A stretch of 48,763 nucleotides of DNA from the NCBI GenBank assembly GCA_934631985.1, contig CAKTYE010000011.1, forward strand, positions 1-48,763, given 5' to 3'. The notes under the pieces are model-generated. The model searched no databases and was not told the DNA's origin. It saw nothing but the letters and a program-made list of their open reading frames with translations. This stretch comes from an uncultured Clostridia bacterium (GTDB lineage: Bacteria; Bacillota; Clostridia; Christensenellales; Aristaeellaceae). The translations under genes were made by a program, and so were the position numbers. Below are positions 39,543-48,687 of this stretch, in pieces (the first letter of the stretch is position 1; the number at the start of each line of letters is the position of its first letter).

Positions 39543-42143
39543 ATGGCGCTTACGCCGATGATGCAGCAGTACATGGAGGTCAAGGAGAAATACAAGGATT
39601 GTATTCTTTTTTACCGTTTGGGCGACTTTTATGAGATGTTCTTCGATGACGCGCTCACTGCGTCCCGGGAGCTGGAGCTAACGCTGACAGGCCGTGACTG
39701 CGGCTTGGAGGAACGCGCCCCGATGTGCGGCGTTCCCTATCATGCGGTAGAGGGATATCTGGATCGTCTGATCGAAAAGGGTTATAAGGTCGCTATCTGC
39801 GAGCAGATGGAGGATCCGGCATTGGCGAAGGGACTGGTCAAGCGCGATGTGATCCGCGTAGTCACTCCCGGTACAGTGATCGAATCTGCCATGCTGGATG
39901 AGCGCAGCAATAACTTCCTGCTGTCCGTCTGCTCTGCAGGCGACAAAGCAGGGCTGGCCTTTGCGGATGTTTCTACCGGCGAGTTTTTTGTGCATCAGGT
40001 GCAGGATGCGCCGAAAACGCTGGCGGATGAGGTAACGCGCATCAGTCCTGTGGAGCTGATCACGAATGACCTTGCCAAGCTGCGGGATTGCATTGCGCGG
40101 GAAGATCTTTCCATGAGCGAACAGCCTGCCGTGTCGTTTCAATATCAAAACGCATCCGAGGCACTGTGCCGCCACTTCCATTTGCAGGACCTGTCTCCGC
40201 TGGGACTGACAGATGAATACCGTTTGGCAGCACAGGCAGCAGGCGCGCTGATGCGCTATTTGAGCGACACGCAGAAAAATGCGCTGGAGCATATTACAGA
40301 GCTGCGCATTTACCAGGGCGGCAGCGCCATGCTGCTGGACCGCAACACGCGGCGCAATCTGGAGTTGACGGAAAGCCTGCGCAGCCGAACAAAAAAGGGC
40401 AGCCTGCTATGGCTGCTGGATAAAACCTCGACAGCCATGGGCGGACGGTTGCTGCGAAGCTGGATCGAGCAGCCGCTGGTGGATCGTGGACAGATCATGG
40501 AGCGGCTGGACGCAGTAGAGGAGTTTGCGGGACAGCATGTGCTGACCATGACGCTGAGTGAGGAATTGCAGGGTGTTTATGATGTGGAGCGCCTGCTGAG
40601 CAAGGTCAGCTATAAGAGTCTGAACGCTCGGGACTGCCTGTCCCTGTGCGCCTCGCTGAAAAAGGTACCTGGCATTCGCAACCTACTGGAAAACGCAAAG
40701 AGCAAGGGCGTGAAGGCCGTTTACGATCTGCTGGACCCATTGGAGGATCTGACGGCGCTGCTGGAAAAGGCGGTGCATCCCGATGCGCCCATTTTGATTT
40801 CTGAGGGCGGCATTATTCGCGACGGTTATTCGCCTGTGCTGGATGAATACCGCTCTGCCGCGACCCATGGCAAGCAGTGGATCGTGGAGCTGGAAGCAAA
40901 AGAGCGCGAGGAGACGGGCATCAAAAACCTGCGTATTCAATATAACAAGGTTTTCGGCTATTATATCGAAGTCACCAAATCGTATTATGATATGGTTCCC
41001 ATGCGCTATCAGCGGCGGCAGACCCTGGCGAACTGCGAACGGTACATTACGCCAGAGCTGCGTGAGATCGAGCAGAAGATCGTAGGGGCGCAGGAGCAGT
41101 CTGTGCGCTTGGAATTGCAGCTTTTTACCGAGCTGCGGGAAAAGATCGCTGGGCATATTGCACGGATTCAGCATACGGCGCTGGGCCTGAAATCCCTTGA
41201 TGCGTTGCTGTCGCTGGCGAAGGTCGCGGTAGCGAACCACTATGTGCGTCCGGAAATAACCGAGGATGGCTCTTTGGAGATCATCGAGGGGCGGCATCCC
41301 GTGGTGGAACAGACCATGCAGGATGGCGGCTTCGTGCCGAATGACACCACGATGGATCAGGATGGAGCACGAATGCTTATCATCACCGGGCCGAACATGG
41401 CGGGCAAAAGCACCTATATGCGGCAGGTAGCGCTGATTACGCTGATGGCGCATCTGGGTTCCTTTGTTCCTGCAAGGTCGGCGCGTATTCCCATTGTGGA
41501 TCGCATCTTTACCCGGGTAGGCGCTTCGGATGACCTGGCAAGCGGTCAAAGTACCTTTATGGTAGAGATGAGCGAGACGGCGTACATCCTGCGCAATGCT
41601 ACGGAAAGATCGCTGATTATTCTGGACGAGATCGGGCGCGGCACAAGCACCTTTGATGGCTTGGCCATTGCATGGGCTGTGGTGGAATACCTCTGTGACA
41701 AGCAGAAGGTAGGCGCAAAGACGCTCTTTGCGACCCACTACCATGAGTTGTCCGAGCTGGAGGGGCATGTGGAAGGAGTGCAGAATTACTGCATCTCCGT
41801 CAAGGAGCATGGCGAAGACGTGATTTTTCTGCGCAAGATCGTGCGCGGCGGAGCAGACAAGAGCTTCGGCATTCATGTGGCGCGGCTGGCGGGTGTGCCG
41901 CACCCGGTGCTGGTACGCGCCCATGAGATACAGGCGCGGCTGGAAGTCAGTGATGTGAACAAGATCGGTCAGAACATTCTGGGCGAGGGCGAAGCGCCCC
42001 GCGAAAACGAGCAGGTGAATCTGTTCGACATGGGGAAAACGGAGATCATTAACGAGCTGCAAAGCCTGGATGTGATGGCGCTGACCCCCATGGATGCGAT
42101 CAACAAGCTATTTCTGTTGCGTGAGAAGTCACGGAAGCTGTAA
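39543..42143 (+). CDS. mutS: DNA mismatch repair protein MutS
   Basis: An 866-residue mismatch-recognition ATPase of normal MutS1 length. The mismatch-binding Phe-x-Glu motif is in FYRLGDFYEMFFDDA near the N terminus. The ABC-type ATPase has Walker A GPNMAGKST at 616-624, the block DDLASGQSTFMVEMSE, Walker B LIILDEIGRGTSTFDG and the His in FATHYHEL. A C-terminal tail has an EVSDVNKIG region. AAGGAG is 8 bases before the ATG. It is followed by mutL 14 bases later, the usual pair. Confidence 0.98.
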   Translation: MALTPMMQQYMEVKEKYKDCILFYRLGDFYEMFFDDALTASRELELTLTGRDCGLEERAPMCGVPYHAVEGYLDRLIEKGYKVAICEQMEDPALAKGLVKRDVIRVVTPGTVIESAMLDERSNNFLLSVCSAGDKAGLAFADVSTGEFFVHQVQDAPKTLADEVTRISPVELITNDLAKLRDCIAREDLSMSEQPAVSFQYQNASEALCRHFHLQDLSPLGLTDEYRLAAQAAGALMRYLSDTQKNALEHITELRIYQGGSAMLLDRNTRRNLELTESLRSRTKKGSLLWLLDKTSTAMGGRLLRSWIEQPLVDRGQIMERLDAVEEFAGQHVLTMTLSEELQGVYDVERLLSKVSYKSLNARDCLSLCASLKKVPGIRNLLENAKSKGVKAVYDLLDPLEDLTALLEKAVHPDAPILISEGGIIRDGYSPVLDEYRSAATHGKQWIVELEAKEREETGIKNLRIQYNKVFGYYIEVTKSYYDMVPMRYQRRQTLANCERYITPELREIEQKIVGAQEQSVRLELQLFTELREKIAGHIARIQHTALGLKSLDALLSLAKVAVANHYVRPEITEDGSLEIIEGRHPVVEQTMQDGGFVPNDTTMDQDGARMLIITGPNMAGKSTYMRQVALITLMAHLGSFVPARSARIPIVDRIFTRVGASDDLASGQSTFMVEMSETAYILRNATERSLIILDEIGRGTSTFDGLAIAWAVVEYLCDKQKVGAKTLFATHYHELSELEGHVEGVQNYCISVKEHGEDVIFLRKIVRGGADKSFGIHVARLAGVPHPVLVRAHEIQARLEVSDVNKIGQNILGEGEAPRENEQVNLFDMGKTEIINELQSLDVMALTPMDAINKLFLLREKSRKL

Positions 42144-42157
42144 CGAAGGAGGCAAGC

Positions 42158-44128
42158 ATGTCGGAAGCGAAGATTCAACTGCTTTCGGACGAGGTTATTG
42201 GAAAAATTGCCGCGGGCGAGGTGGTGGAGCGGCCTGCCGCAGCCATCAAGGAGCTTGTGGAAAATAGTTTGGATGCTGGTGCAACGGCGGTCTCGGTGGA
42301 GATCCGCGATGGCGGCATCAGTTATTTCCGCGTGACGGATAACGGACGCGGCATTGCACCCGAGGATATTCGCATGGCCTTTGAACGCCATGCTACCAGT
42401 AAGATTCGAAGCAGCAGCGATTTGGGCCGCATTGCAACGCTGGGATTTCGCGGCGAAGCGCTGGCCTCGATTGCCGCTGTGGCGAAGGTGACCTGCACGA
42501 CGCGCACGCGGGATCAGGTTGGAGGCATCAAGGCCGTCAATGAAGGCGGAGCAATGGTGTCCATTGATGATGCGGCCTGCCCGGAGGGAACAACCTTTGT
42601 GGTGCGCGATCTTTTCTACAACACCCCTGTGCGCTTGAAGTTTTTGAAGAAGCCGCAGACGGAGGCGGGACTGGTATCCGACCTAATGATGCGCCTGATC
42701 TTGTCAAAGCCTGAGGTTTCCTTCCGCTATATAAATCAGGGAAAGACCATGTACTATTCGGCGGGCGATGGCAAGCTGGAATCCGCGGTGTTCAGCATTT
42801 ATGGCAATGAGCTATTGCGAACCATGCGCAAGGTAGATAGCTGCATGAACGGCGTAGTACTGAAGGGCTATGTGGGCATTGGTGAAAGTGCGCGAGGAAA
42901 CCGCAATCATCAGTCTTTCTTTATCAATGGGCGCTATATGCGCAGCGCACTGCTGTCCAGCGCAGTGGAAAACGGCACGCGGGAGCGCGTCATGATCGGC
43001 AAGTATCCGACCTGTGTGCTGCATCTGACGATGCCTTATGAGGCGGTGGATGTGAACGTGCATCCCAACAAGCTGGAGGTGCGCTTTCAGCAGGAGGCAG
43101 CGGTGGCGGAGGCGGTTGAAGCACTGGTGCGCGAAGCGCTGCGGGATTGTGATGCCTTTGAACGGCCTGTGGAAATGCTGCTAACGCCGGATAAGCCTGC
43201 TGCGCCTGCAGTACAAATTACAAAATCCGGTCCAAATATACCACAGTCTACAATGAGCGATAAAAACATACCAACGTCTGCAATGAATACTGTTCCGGCA
43301 GTAAGCAAAGGCGTACTGGTACCGCCACCTGCCGCAGAGAAGCCTGTGCCACAGCCTGTTCCTGCTGCCGGATCGAATGTGCCGCTCAGGACAGGCGTGC
43401 TGCGAGAAGCTGTACGTCCAATCGTTTGGGAATCTGCGGCACCCAGCCTGCCGCCAACCGTGCTGGACGAGCCAAAGGAAGCGCCGAGGGCAGAAGCTCC
43501 TGCTGTGCAGCAGCCCAAGCCTGAACAGCTGGCTGTTCCGATGCCGGAGGAAAAGAAACCGCTCAAGCTGCTGGGCGTAGTATTCAATACATTTATTCTG
43601 GTAGAATACAGCGACAATCTGCTGATGATCGACCAGCATGCGGTGCATGAGCGGCTGCTGTTTGATAAGCTGTGCAAGGCCTATGACCAGCATGCCGCCG
43701 GTCAGGAGCTGCTGGTGCCGTTGATTGTTCCGTTGACGCGCAAGGAGCAGTCATTGCTGGAGGATAACCGCGAAATTCTGGAAAATATGGGGCTTTCCGT
43801 GGAACCCTTCGGCGACAGTGAGGTGCGCGTTCGGTCTATTCCAATGGTTCTGGGTGAACCGCAGGCAAAGGACTTTTTGCTGGAGTTGCTGGATCAGTTG
43901 GAGAATGAGCGCAGCCTGAATACCGTGGAAAAACGGCGGGCAGCAATTTTGCAGCTTGCCTGCAAAAAGGCCGTCAAGGGTGGAGATGCGTTGACGGAGA
44001 CTGAAATTCGTGACCTGGTAGAACGGATGATCGATCAACAGGTCACGCCAACCTGCCCCCACGGGCGGCCGCTGGTTGTGGCGTTAAGCCATATGGAGCT
44101 GGATAAGCGCTTTAAGCGGATACAGTAA
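42158..44128 (+). CDS. mutL: DNA mismatch repair protein MutL (endonuclease type)
   Basis: A 656-residue GHKL ATPase that couples MutS to strand removal. The N-terminal ATPase motifs are intact: ELVENSLDAGA, TDNGRGI and GFRGEALASI. A Pro/Ala-rich linker spans about residues 340-470. The C-terminal domain has the metal endonuclease signature DQHAVHERLLFD, where the final family Glu is Asp, plus ACKKAVKGGD and CPHGRP, as in MutL proteins of organisms without MutH. GGAGG precedes the ATG. Stop codon is 14 bases before the miaA ATG. Confidence 0.97.
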   Translation: MSEAKIQLLSDEVIGKIAAGEVVERPAAAIKELVENSLDAGATAVSVEIRDGGISYFRVTDNGRGIAPEDIRMAFERHATSKIRSSSDLGRIATLGFRGEALASIAAVAKVTCTTRTRDQVGGIKAVNEGGAMVSIDDAACPEGTTFVVRDLFYNTPVRLKFLKKPQTEAGLVSDLMMRLILSKPEVSFRYINQGKTMYYSAGDGKLESAVFSIYGNELLRTMRKVDSCMNGVVLKGYVGIGESARGNRNHQSFFINGRYMRSALLSSAVENGTRERVMIGKYPTCVLHLTMPYEAVDVNVHPNKLEVRFQQEAAVAEAVEALVREALRDCDAFERPVEMLLTPDKPAAPAVQITKSGPNIPQSTMSDKNIPTSAMNTVPAVSKGVLVPPPAAEKPVPQPVPAAGSNVPLRTGVLREAVRPIVWESAAPSLPPTVLDEPKEAPRAEAPAVQQPKPEQLAVPMPEEKKPLKLLGVVFNTFILVEYSDNLLMIDQHAVHERLLFDKLCKAYDQHAAGQELLVPLIVPLTRKEQSLLEDNREILENMGLSVEPFGDSEVRVRSIPMVLGEPQAKDFLLELLDQLENERSLNTVEKRRAAILQLACKKAVKGGDALTETEIRDLVERMIDQQVTPTCPHGRPLVVALSHMELDKRFKRIQ

Positions 44129-44142
44129 GCGAGGTGAAGTGC

Positions 44143-45093
44143 ATGGAGCAAAAACCTTTGGCGCTGGTACTGGCGGGGCCAACGGCAAGTGGGAAAACAG
44201 ACCTGTCCATTCGCATTGCAAAGGCGCTGGACTGCGAGATTGTGTGCATGGACTCCATGCAGATTTATCGTGGCATGGATATTGGCACAGCAAAGCCAAC
44301 AAAGACGGAAATGGCAGGCGTACCGCATCATATGCTGGACGTGGCGGATCCCAGAAAGGCCTTCAGCGTTGCTCGCTATCAGGAAATGGCGGAAACAGTG
44401 ATGACTGAGATCGTTCAGCGCGGGCATTATCCGCTGCTTGTAGGCGGAACAGGCTTCTACCTTCGCGCGCTGCGCAATCCCATGGCCATGGGCGGTGTTG
44501 GCTCTGATGAGGCCATTCGCGGCGAGCTGGAAACTATTGCACAGAAAGAAAATGGGAAAGAGCAGCTTCATGCCATGCTGGCACAGGCCGACCCTGTGAC
44601 GGCGGAGCGGTTGCCGCTGAACGATGTGAAGCGTGTCGTTCGCGCATTGGAGGTCTATCGAATCACGGGACAGCCTTTTTCACAGCAGGAAAATCCTGCA
44701 CGCGAGCTGCCCTTCCGCTATCGTACAGCTGCGCTGACCATGGATCGGGAACTGCTTTATGATCGCTGCAATCGGCGCGTGCTGCAAATGATGGAGCAGG
44801 GCCTGCTCAACGAGGTGCGCGGCCTGCTGGCGTCTGGCGTATCGGCGGAAGCACAGGCCATGAAGGGTATTGGGTACAAAGAGCTGATCCCATGCGTAAC
44901 ATCAGATGCGGATGTTGAGCTGGCAGTCGCAGCAATCCAGCAGGGAACGCGGCGCTATGCGAAGCGCCAGCTGACTTGGTTCCGGCACGAAAGCAACATC
45001 CACTGGGTGAATGCGCTGGATACGGACGCGCTGGAGCAGCTGCTGGATTTTTACCAAACAGAAGGAGATCAAGAGCATGCAGGAAAAGATTGA
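44143..45093 (+). CDS. miaA: tRNA dimethylallyltransferase
   Basis: A 316-residue enzyme that transfers dimethylallyl from DMAPP to A37 of tRNAs reading UNN codons. The phosphate loop LAGPTASGKTDLSIRIA is at the N terminus; DSMQIYRGMDIGTAKP, GVPHHMLDV and GGTGFYLRAL are standard, as is RQLTWFRHE near the C terminus. ATG at 44143 with GAGG 9 bases upstream is preferred over the in-frame GTG at 44134. Its end overlaps the YnbB-like gene by 17 bases. It supplies the substrate for MiaB encoded upstream. Confidence 0.97.
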   Translation: MEQKPLALVLAGPTASGKTDLSIRIAKALDCEIVCMDSMQIYRGMDIGTAKPTKTEMAGVPHHMLDVADPRKAFSVARYQEMAETVMTEIVQRGHYPLLVGGTGFYLRALRNPMAMGGVGSDEAIRGELETIAQKENGKEQLHAMLAQADPVTAERLPLNDVKRVVRALEVYRITGQPFSQQENPARELPFRYRTAALTMDRELLYDRCNRRVLQMMEQGLLNEVRGLLASGVSAEAQAMKGIGYKELIPCVTSDADVELAVAAIQQGTRRYAKRQLTWFRHESNIHWVNALDTDALEQLLDFYQTEGDQEHAGKD

Positions 45094-46333
45094 AGCACTG
45101 ATTGCGCAGGCGGAAGCAAAGCTGGCCCCTGCGTTCAAAAAGCTGGAAGCAATTGAAGAAACAGGTACGCGGCGCGTACTGGCGGCGTTTCAGCAGCATC
45201 AGGTAGCCTATCGGCACTTTGCGCCCACAACGGGCTATGGCTATGACGATGTGGGCCGGGATACGCTGGAAAAGATTTTTGCAGAGCTGCTTGGCACGGA
45301 GTCTGCTATTGTGCGTCCGCATATCGCTTCTGGTACCCATGCAATTTCCCTGTGCCTTTTCGGCCTGACGCTGCCGGGAGACCATATTCTGTCTGCGACG
45401 GGCAAGCCGTATGACACGCTGGAGGAGATCATCGGAATGAACGATGGTCCTGCGCCTGTGGGCAGTCTGCGGGAAATGGGCGTGGCTTACAGCGATGTTC
45501 CCCTGGCAGAGGATGGAAGCATCGACTTGGCTGCCGTGGAAGCGGCTATTCGTCCCAATACACGGCTGGTGATTGCGCAGCGCAGCCGCGGCTATGCGTG
45601 GCGGCCCTCGCTGATGCCGGAAGCCTTCGCGCCTTTGGCAGAAATGCTGCATCGCAAGTATCCGCATATTCGCCTGATGGTAGACAATTGCTATGGTGAG
45701 TTTGTACGGGAGAAGGAGCCGACGCATTATGGCGCGGATGTGTGCGTTGGCAGTCTCATTAAGAATCCTGGCGGTGGCATTGCGCCCACCGGTGGCTATA
45801 TCGTTGGTAAAAAGGACGCGATCGAACGCATTTCCTATCGTCTGACTGCGCCTGGTATCGGGCTGGAGGTCGGCAGCTATGCAGGCAGCTATCAGCCCTT
45901 CTATCAGGGACTCTTCATGGCGCCGCATACGGTTTGTCAGGCGGTAAAGACGGCATGCCTTGCAGCGGCAGTTTTTGAGGAACTGGGCATGGTCACAACG
46001 CCCTCGTCTACAACAGAGCGTGCGGACATTATCCAAGCTATTCAAATGAAAACTCCGGAGCGTCTGGTGGCCTTCTGCCAGGGGATTCAGATGGCTTCAC
46101 CCATTGACAGCATGGCGCTGCCGGAGCCTTGGGCAATGCCCGGCTATCAGGATCAGGTCGTGATGGCAGCCGGGACGTTCGTATCCGGCGCATCCATTGA
46201 ATTGAGCGCAGACGCACCCATGCGTGAGCCGTTCACGGCCTATATGCAGGGCGGCCTGACGTATATTCATGGTCGGATCGCCTTGGCGCGGGCGTTGGAG
46301 CGCATGGTAGAACAGGGCTGCCTGACGTTGTAA
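45077..46333 (+). CDS. Methionine gamma-lyase family / YnbB-like PLP enzyme
   Basis: A 418-residue fold-type I PLP protein of the Firmicutes YnbB family, often annotated 'aluminium resistance protein' or 'methionine gamma-lyase family'. Blocks are HFAPTTGYGYDDVGRDTLEK, VRPHIASGTHAISLCLFGL, MVDNCYGEFVREKEPT and the PLP lysine in VGSLIKNPGGGIAPTGGY. The true reaction is not established. AAGGAG is 10 bases upstream of the ATG, inside the miaA coding region. It closes the mutS-mutL-miaA block, a typical Clostridia order, and is followed by a terminator. Confidence 0.92.
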   Translation: MQEKIEALIAQAEAKLAPAFKKLEAIEETGTRRVLAAFQQHQVAYRHFAPTTGYGYDDVGRDTLEKIFAELLGTESAIVRPHIASGTHAISLCLFGLTLPGDHILSATGKPYDTLEEIIGMNDGPAPVGSLREMGVAYSDVPLAEDGSIDLAAVEAAIRPNTRLVIAQRSRGYAWRPSLMPEAFAPLAEMLHRKYPHIRLMVDNCYGEFVREKEPTHYGADVCVGSLIKNPGGGIAPTGGYIVGKKDAIERISYRLTAPGIGLEVGSYAGSYQPFYQGLFMAPHTVCQAVKTACLAAAVFEELGMVTTPSSTTERADIIQAIQMKTPERLVAFCQGIQMASPIDSMALPEPWAMPGYQDQVVMAAGTFVSGASIELSADAPMREPFTAYMQGGLTYIHGRIALARALERMVEQGCLTL

Positions 46334-46349
46334 AACTGGATGGTAAAAG

Positions 46350-46390
46350 AAATTACCCTAGAGGATTTATTGCAGTCTCTAGGGTAATTT
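46350..46390. terminator. Bidirectional intrinsic terminator
   Basis: A perfect 14-bp stem (AAATTACCCTAGAG at 46350-46363 against 46377-46390) with T-runs on both sides, between the ynbB-like gene and the convergent glycosyltransferase. Confidence 0.85.
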
Positions 46391-46409
46391 TTGTTTGGCA
46401 CCATATAAC

Positions 46410-48593
46410 TCAGGCGATATGCAACAGGCGCTTCACACGTCGCTTGACGCCCGAAAGGATCCGCCTGATGAAAGGACGGCGCAGGTGAGCTACGGTCGCT
46501 TGGAGCGTTTCGTTTTCGCGTTTGCAGGCGTTCAGTTCTTTGCGGAGAGACTGAAGCAGCTCCCAGCGCTCTTTCTTTTCTTTGCGGAGGGCTTGGAGTT
46601 CTTCCCATCGTTCAGCCTTTTCCTTGCGAAGCTCCTGAAGCTCTTTCCAGCGCATTTCCTTCTCTTGCCGGAGAACTTCAAGCTCCCTTTCGTGTGCTTT
46701 CTTTTCTGAAAGAAGTGCGTGTATTTTTGCGTATTGATTACGAGAACAATTGCTTTCAACCGTATTTGTATATGTCGCTAAGAAAAGGGCTGAGCGCTCT
46801 GCAAGTGATAAATCACTTGCTCGTTGCGTGGCTTCTGTGTATGTATCAAACTCATGCATTTTCTGCAAAAAGAAGTGAACTTGATAGAATAAATGTAGGC
46901 TCAAGCTTGAACTCATCTGCGGATCGTCGACATAGTGACAGCCTAAATCCCCCAAATAGTGCAGTAATTTCATATGCGCATTGAGTCTTTTACAATAGCT
47001 CTCATGGTCGCTTGCAGTCATGATAGAATTGCGGCGGACCCTGCGATGAAAGAATGCGTTAGGAAGACACTTGACGCGCTCAGCTGCAAATAGAGCGTCA
47101 AAATAGAAGGCATTATCTTCTAAGGCCTCCCATGTGGGAAATAAAATATGATGTTCAGCCAGCAGGCAACGTCGATAAAACTGCATGCAGGGTTGAACAA
47201 TGATACGATCTGTTTGACGAGCTTCAATAAAGAATTCCTTTCCACGATAAATATTTGGATAGAAATTCTTACGATGATAAGCGGATGTATAATTACTGTG
47301 TGCTTTTGCAAGTTCCTCCGCTTCAAAGAAGGTACCACCTTCGAAGTAGATTGCGTCAAGAAGATTCAGCTCCATTTCACGGACGAGATGTTCATACGCG
47401 GTGGGAGCAAGCAAGTCGTCACTATCCATAAAATGAATATATTCGCCGTGCGCTAGCTGAAGACCTGCATTGCGTTGATATCCCGAACCGTGGTTATCAC
47501 TTAACTTCACGACTATTTGGGGATATTTTTCTGCATACCGTTGCAAAACGTTTGCAGTACCGTCCGTAGAGCCGTCATCAATACAAATAATTTCAAGCTG
47601 TTGGTATGTCTGATTTAAGAGAGAATCCAGGGCGGCGCCAACATATGCTTCAGTATTATAACAAGGCATGATAACTGAAACAAGTCCAGGATGGGAAGCA
47701 CTCTCATATGTGGGAACAGGAAGCGTATGCGGGATGCAAGCTTTCTTGTATTGCTCATACCAATCGCCAAAGTGTGCACAGCGATAAGCCTGCCCATCAT
47801 TAAAATCTTTCCAGGGCTTACTGCGTGAAGAAAAATGAATGATTTTTGCCTGCTGATCCAATTCAACTTTACTTTTGAAAGAACAATGAAATAGTGCATT
47901 TAGATCATTAATCGTCCATTTCTCGTTTGCACGCGCCAGATTTGTTGTAAGGTAGTTATAAACAACAGGAAACTCGACAGTCTTTCCATCAAAAACGATG
48001 TTAAAAACATTTTGATCCATCAGGGAGGAGTCCTGAAGCTCCTTTTTTGTACGAATCAGAGTTTCTGTCAGATTATCTTCTCGCATTTTTACCAGATTTA
48101 GCAGCATTACGCCGCTATTGAAATAGCGCTGAACTTTTTGCGTGAAGGTATGATGATAATACATTACACTGGAATCAGTGACCGTTGCTGCATAATTGCC
48201 ATCGAGTACTGTGGCGTACAGTGAACTCAAGTCATCCTTTACGATTAAGTCGCCATCTAAATACAGAATTTTATCCAGTTCAGGGAATAATTCTGGGATA
48301 GAAAATTTCAGCAACGCTGCGATCGACGCAACACAAATGGCATTTGCATCGAAGGTATGCAGGCCCTGAAAGCGCTTTTCAGCATCATCACGAAGAATGT
48401 GAATTTTTACGCGCGGGGTTTCCAAACGTTGAAATTGACGGTCTGCTTCTTCGGAAAGTGCTGAGGCAACGATGTTCACGACATAATCAGACACGGTGGC
48501 TGAGCTGGCAATGGACTGTATCGTGACACATGTGGGCATCACATAGTTCTCATCTGCGATCATGCAGATTTGAATGGGGTCTTGTGGCATCAT
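46410..48593 (-). CDS. GT8-GT2 fusion glycosyltransferase with C-terminal coiled-coil repeats
   Basis: A 727-residue protein with two glycosyltransferase domains. Residues 1-290 are a GT8 domain (ICMIADENYVMPTCVTIQSI; metal motif YLDGDL, Asp113-Asp115; YFNSGVMLLNL). Residues 303-530 are a GT2 domain (VSVIMPCYNTEAYVGAALDS; DDGSTDG at 339-345; MDSDD at 389-393). After a helical region, residues 641-682 hold three 14-residue repeats of the form LRKEKAERWEELQA, a likely coiled coil, then a basic end (KRRVKRLL). It probably builds surface or wall polysaccharide at the membrane face. The DNA is visibly AT-richer than the rest. AGGAGG is 5 bases before ATG 48593 and 8 before ATG 48590, so either may be used. 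Confidence 0.92.
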   Translation of the reverse strand: MMPQDPIQICMIADENYVMPTCVTIQSIASSATVSDYVVNIVASALSEEADRQFQRLETPRVKIHILRDDAEKRFQGLHTFDANAICVASIAALLKFSIPELFPELDKILYLDGDLIVKDDLSSLYATVLDGNYAATVTDSSVMYYHHTFTQKVQRYFNSGVMLLNLVKMREDNLTETLIRTKKELQDSSLMDQNVFNIVFDGKTVEFPVVYNYLTTNLARANEKWTINDLNALFHCSFKSKVELDQQAKIIHFSSRSKPWKDFNDGQAYRCAHFGDWYEQYKKACIPHTLPVPTYESASHPGLVSVIMPCYNTEAYVGAALDSLLNQTYQQLEIICIDDGSTDGTANVLQRYAEKYPQIVVKLSDNHGSGYQRNAGLQLAHGEYIHFMDSDDLLAPTAYEHLVREMELNLLDAIYFEGGTFFEAEELAKAHSNYTSAYHRKNFYPNIYRGKEFFIEARQTDRIIVQPCMQFYRRCLLAEHHILFPTWEALEDNAFYFDALFAAERVKCLPNAFFHRRVRRNSIMTASDHESYCKRLNAHMKLLHYLGDLGCHYVDDPQMSSSLSLHLFYQVHFFLQKMHEFDTYTEATQRASDLSLAERSALFLATYTNTVESNCSRNQYAKIHALLSEKKAHERELEVLRQEKEMRWKELQELRKEKAERWEELQALRKEKKERWELLQSLRKELNACKRENETLQATVAHLRRPFIRRILSGVKRRVKRLLHIA
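46548..46673 (-). repeat. Three 42-bp tandem repeat units in the glycosyltransferase tail
   Basis: The three 14-residue units of the coiled coil are encoded by three imperfect 42-base direct repeats; the units differ mostly at a few codons, suggesting expansion by duplication. Confidence 0.7.
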
Positions 48594-48645
48594 GTAGACC
48601 TCCTATAGTAATATCATTGCCGTCAGCACTTCTTTTTGAAAGAAC

Positions 48646-48679
48646 AAAAAGACGAGGGCAACTTAACGCTGACCTCGCC
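48646..48679 (-). terminator. Intrinsic terminator of the tRNA-Ser gene
   Basis: GGCGAGG and CCTCGTC arms (plus-strand 48673-48679 and 48651-48657) form a 7-bp stem with one wobble, followed on the minus strand by TTTTTGTTC. An AT-rich inverted repeat (TCTTTTTG/CAAAAAGA, about 48631-48652) overlaps its T-run side. Confidence 0.65.
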
Positions 48680-48687
48680 TTGCAATG

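Noticed and set aside
40683..42062. Minus-strand open frame inside mutS
   Set aside because: Antisense shadow of a well-conserved gene.
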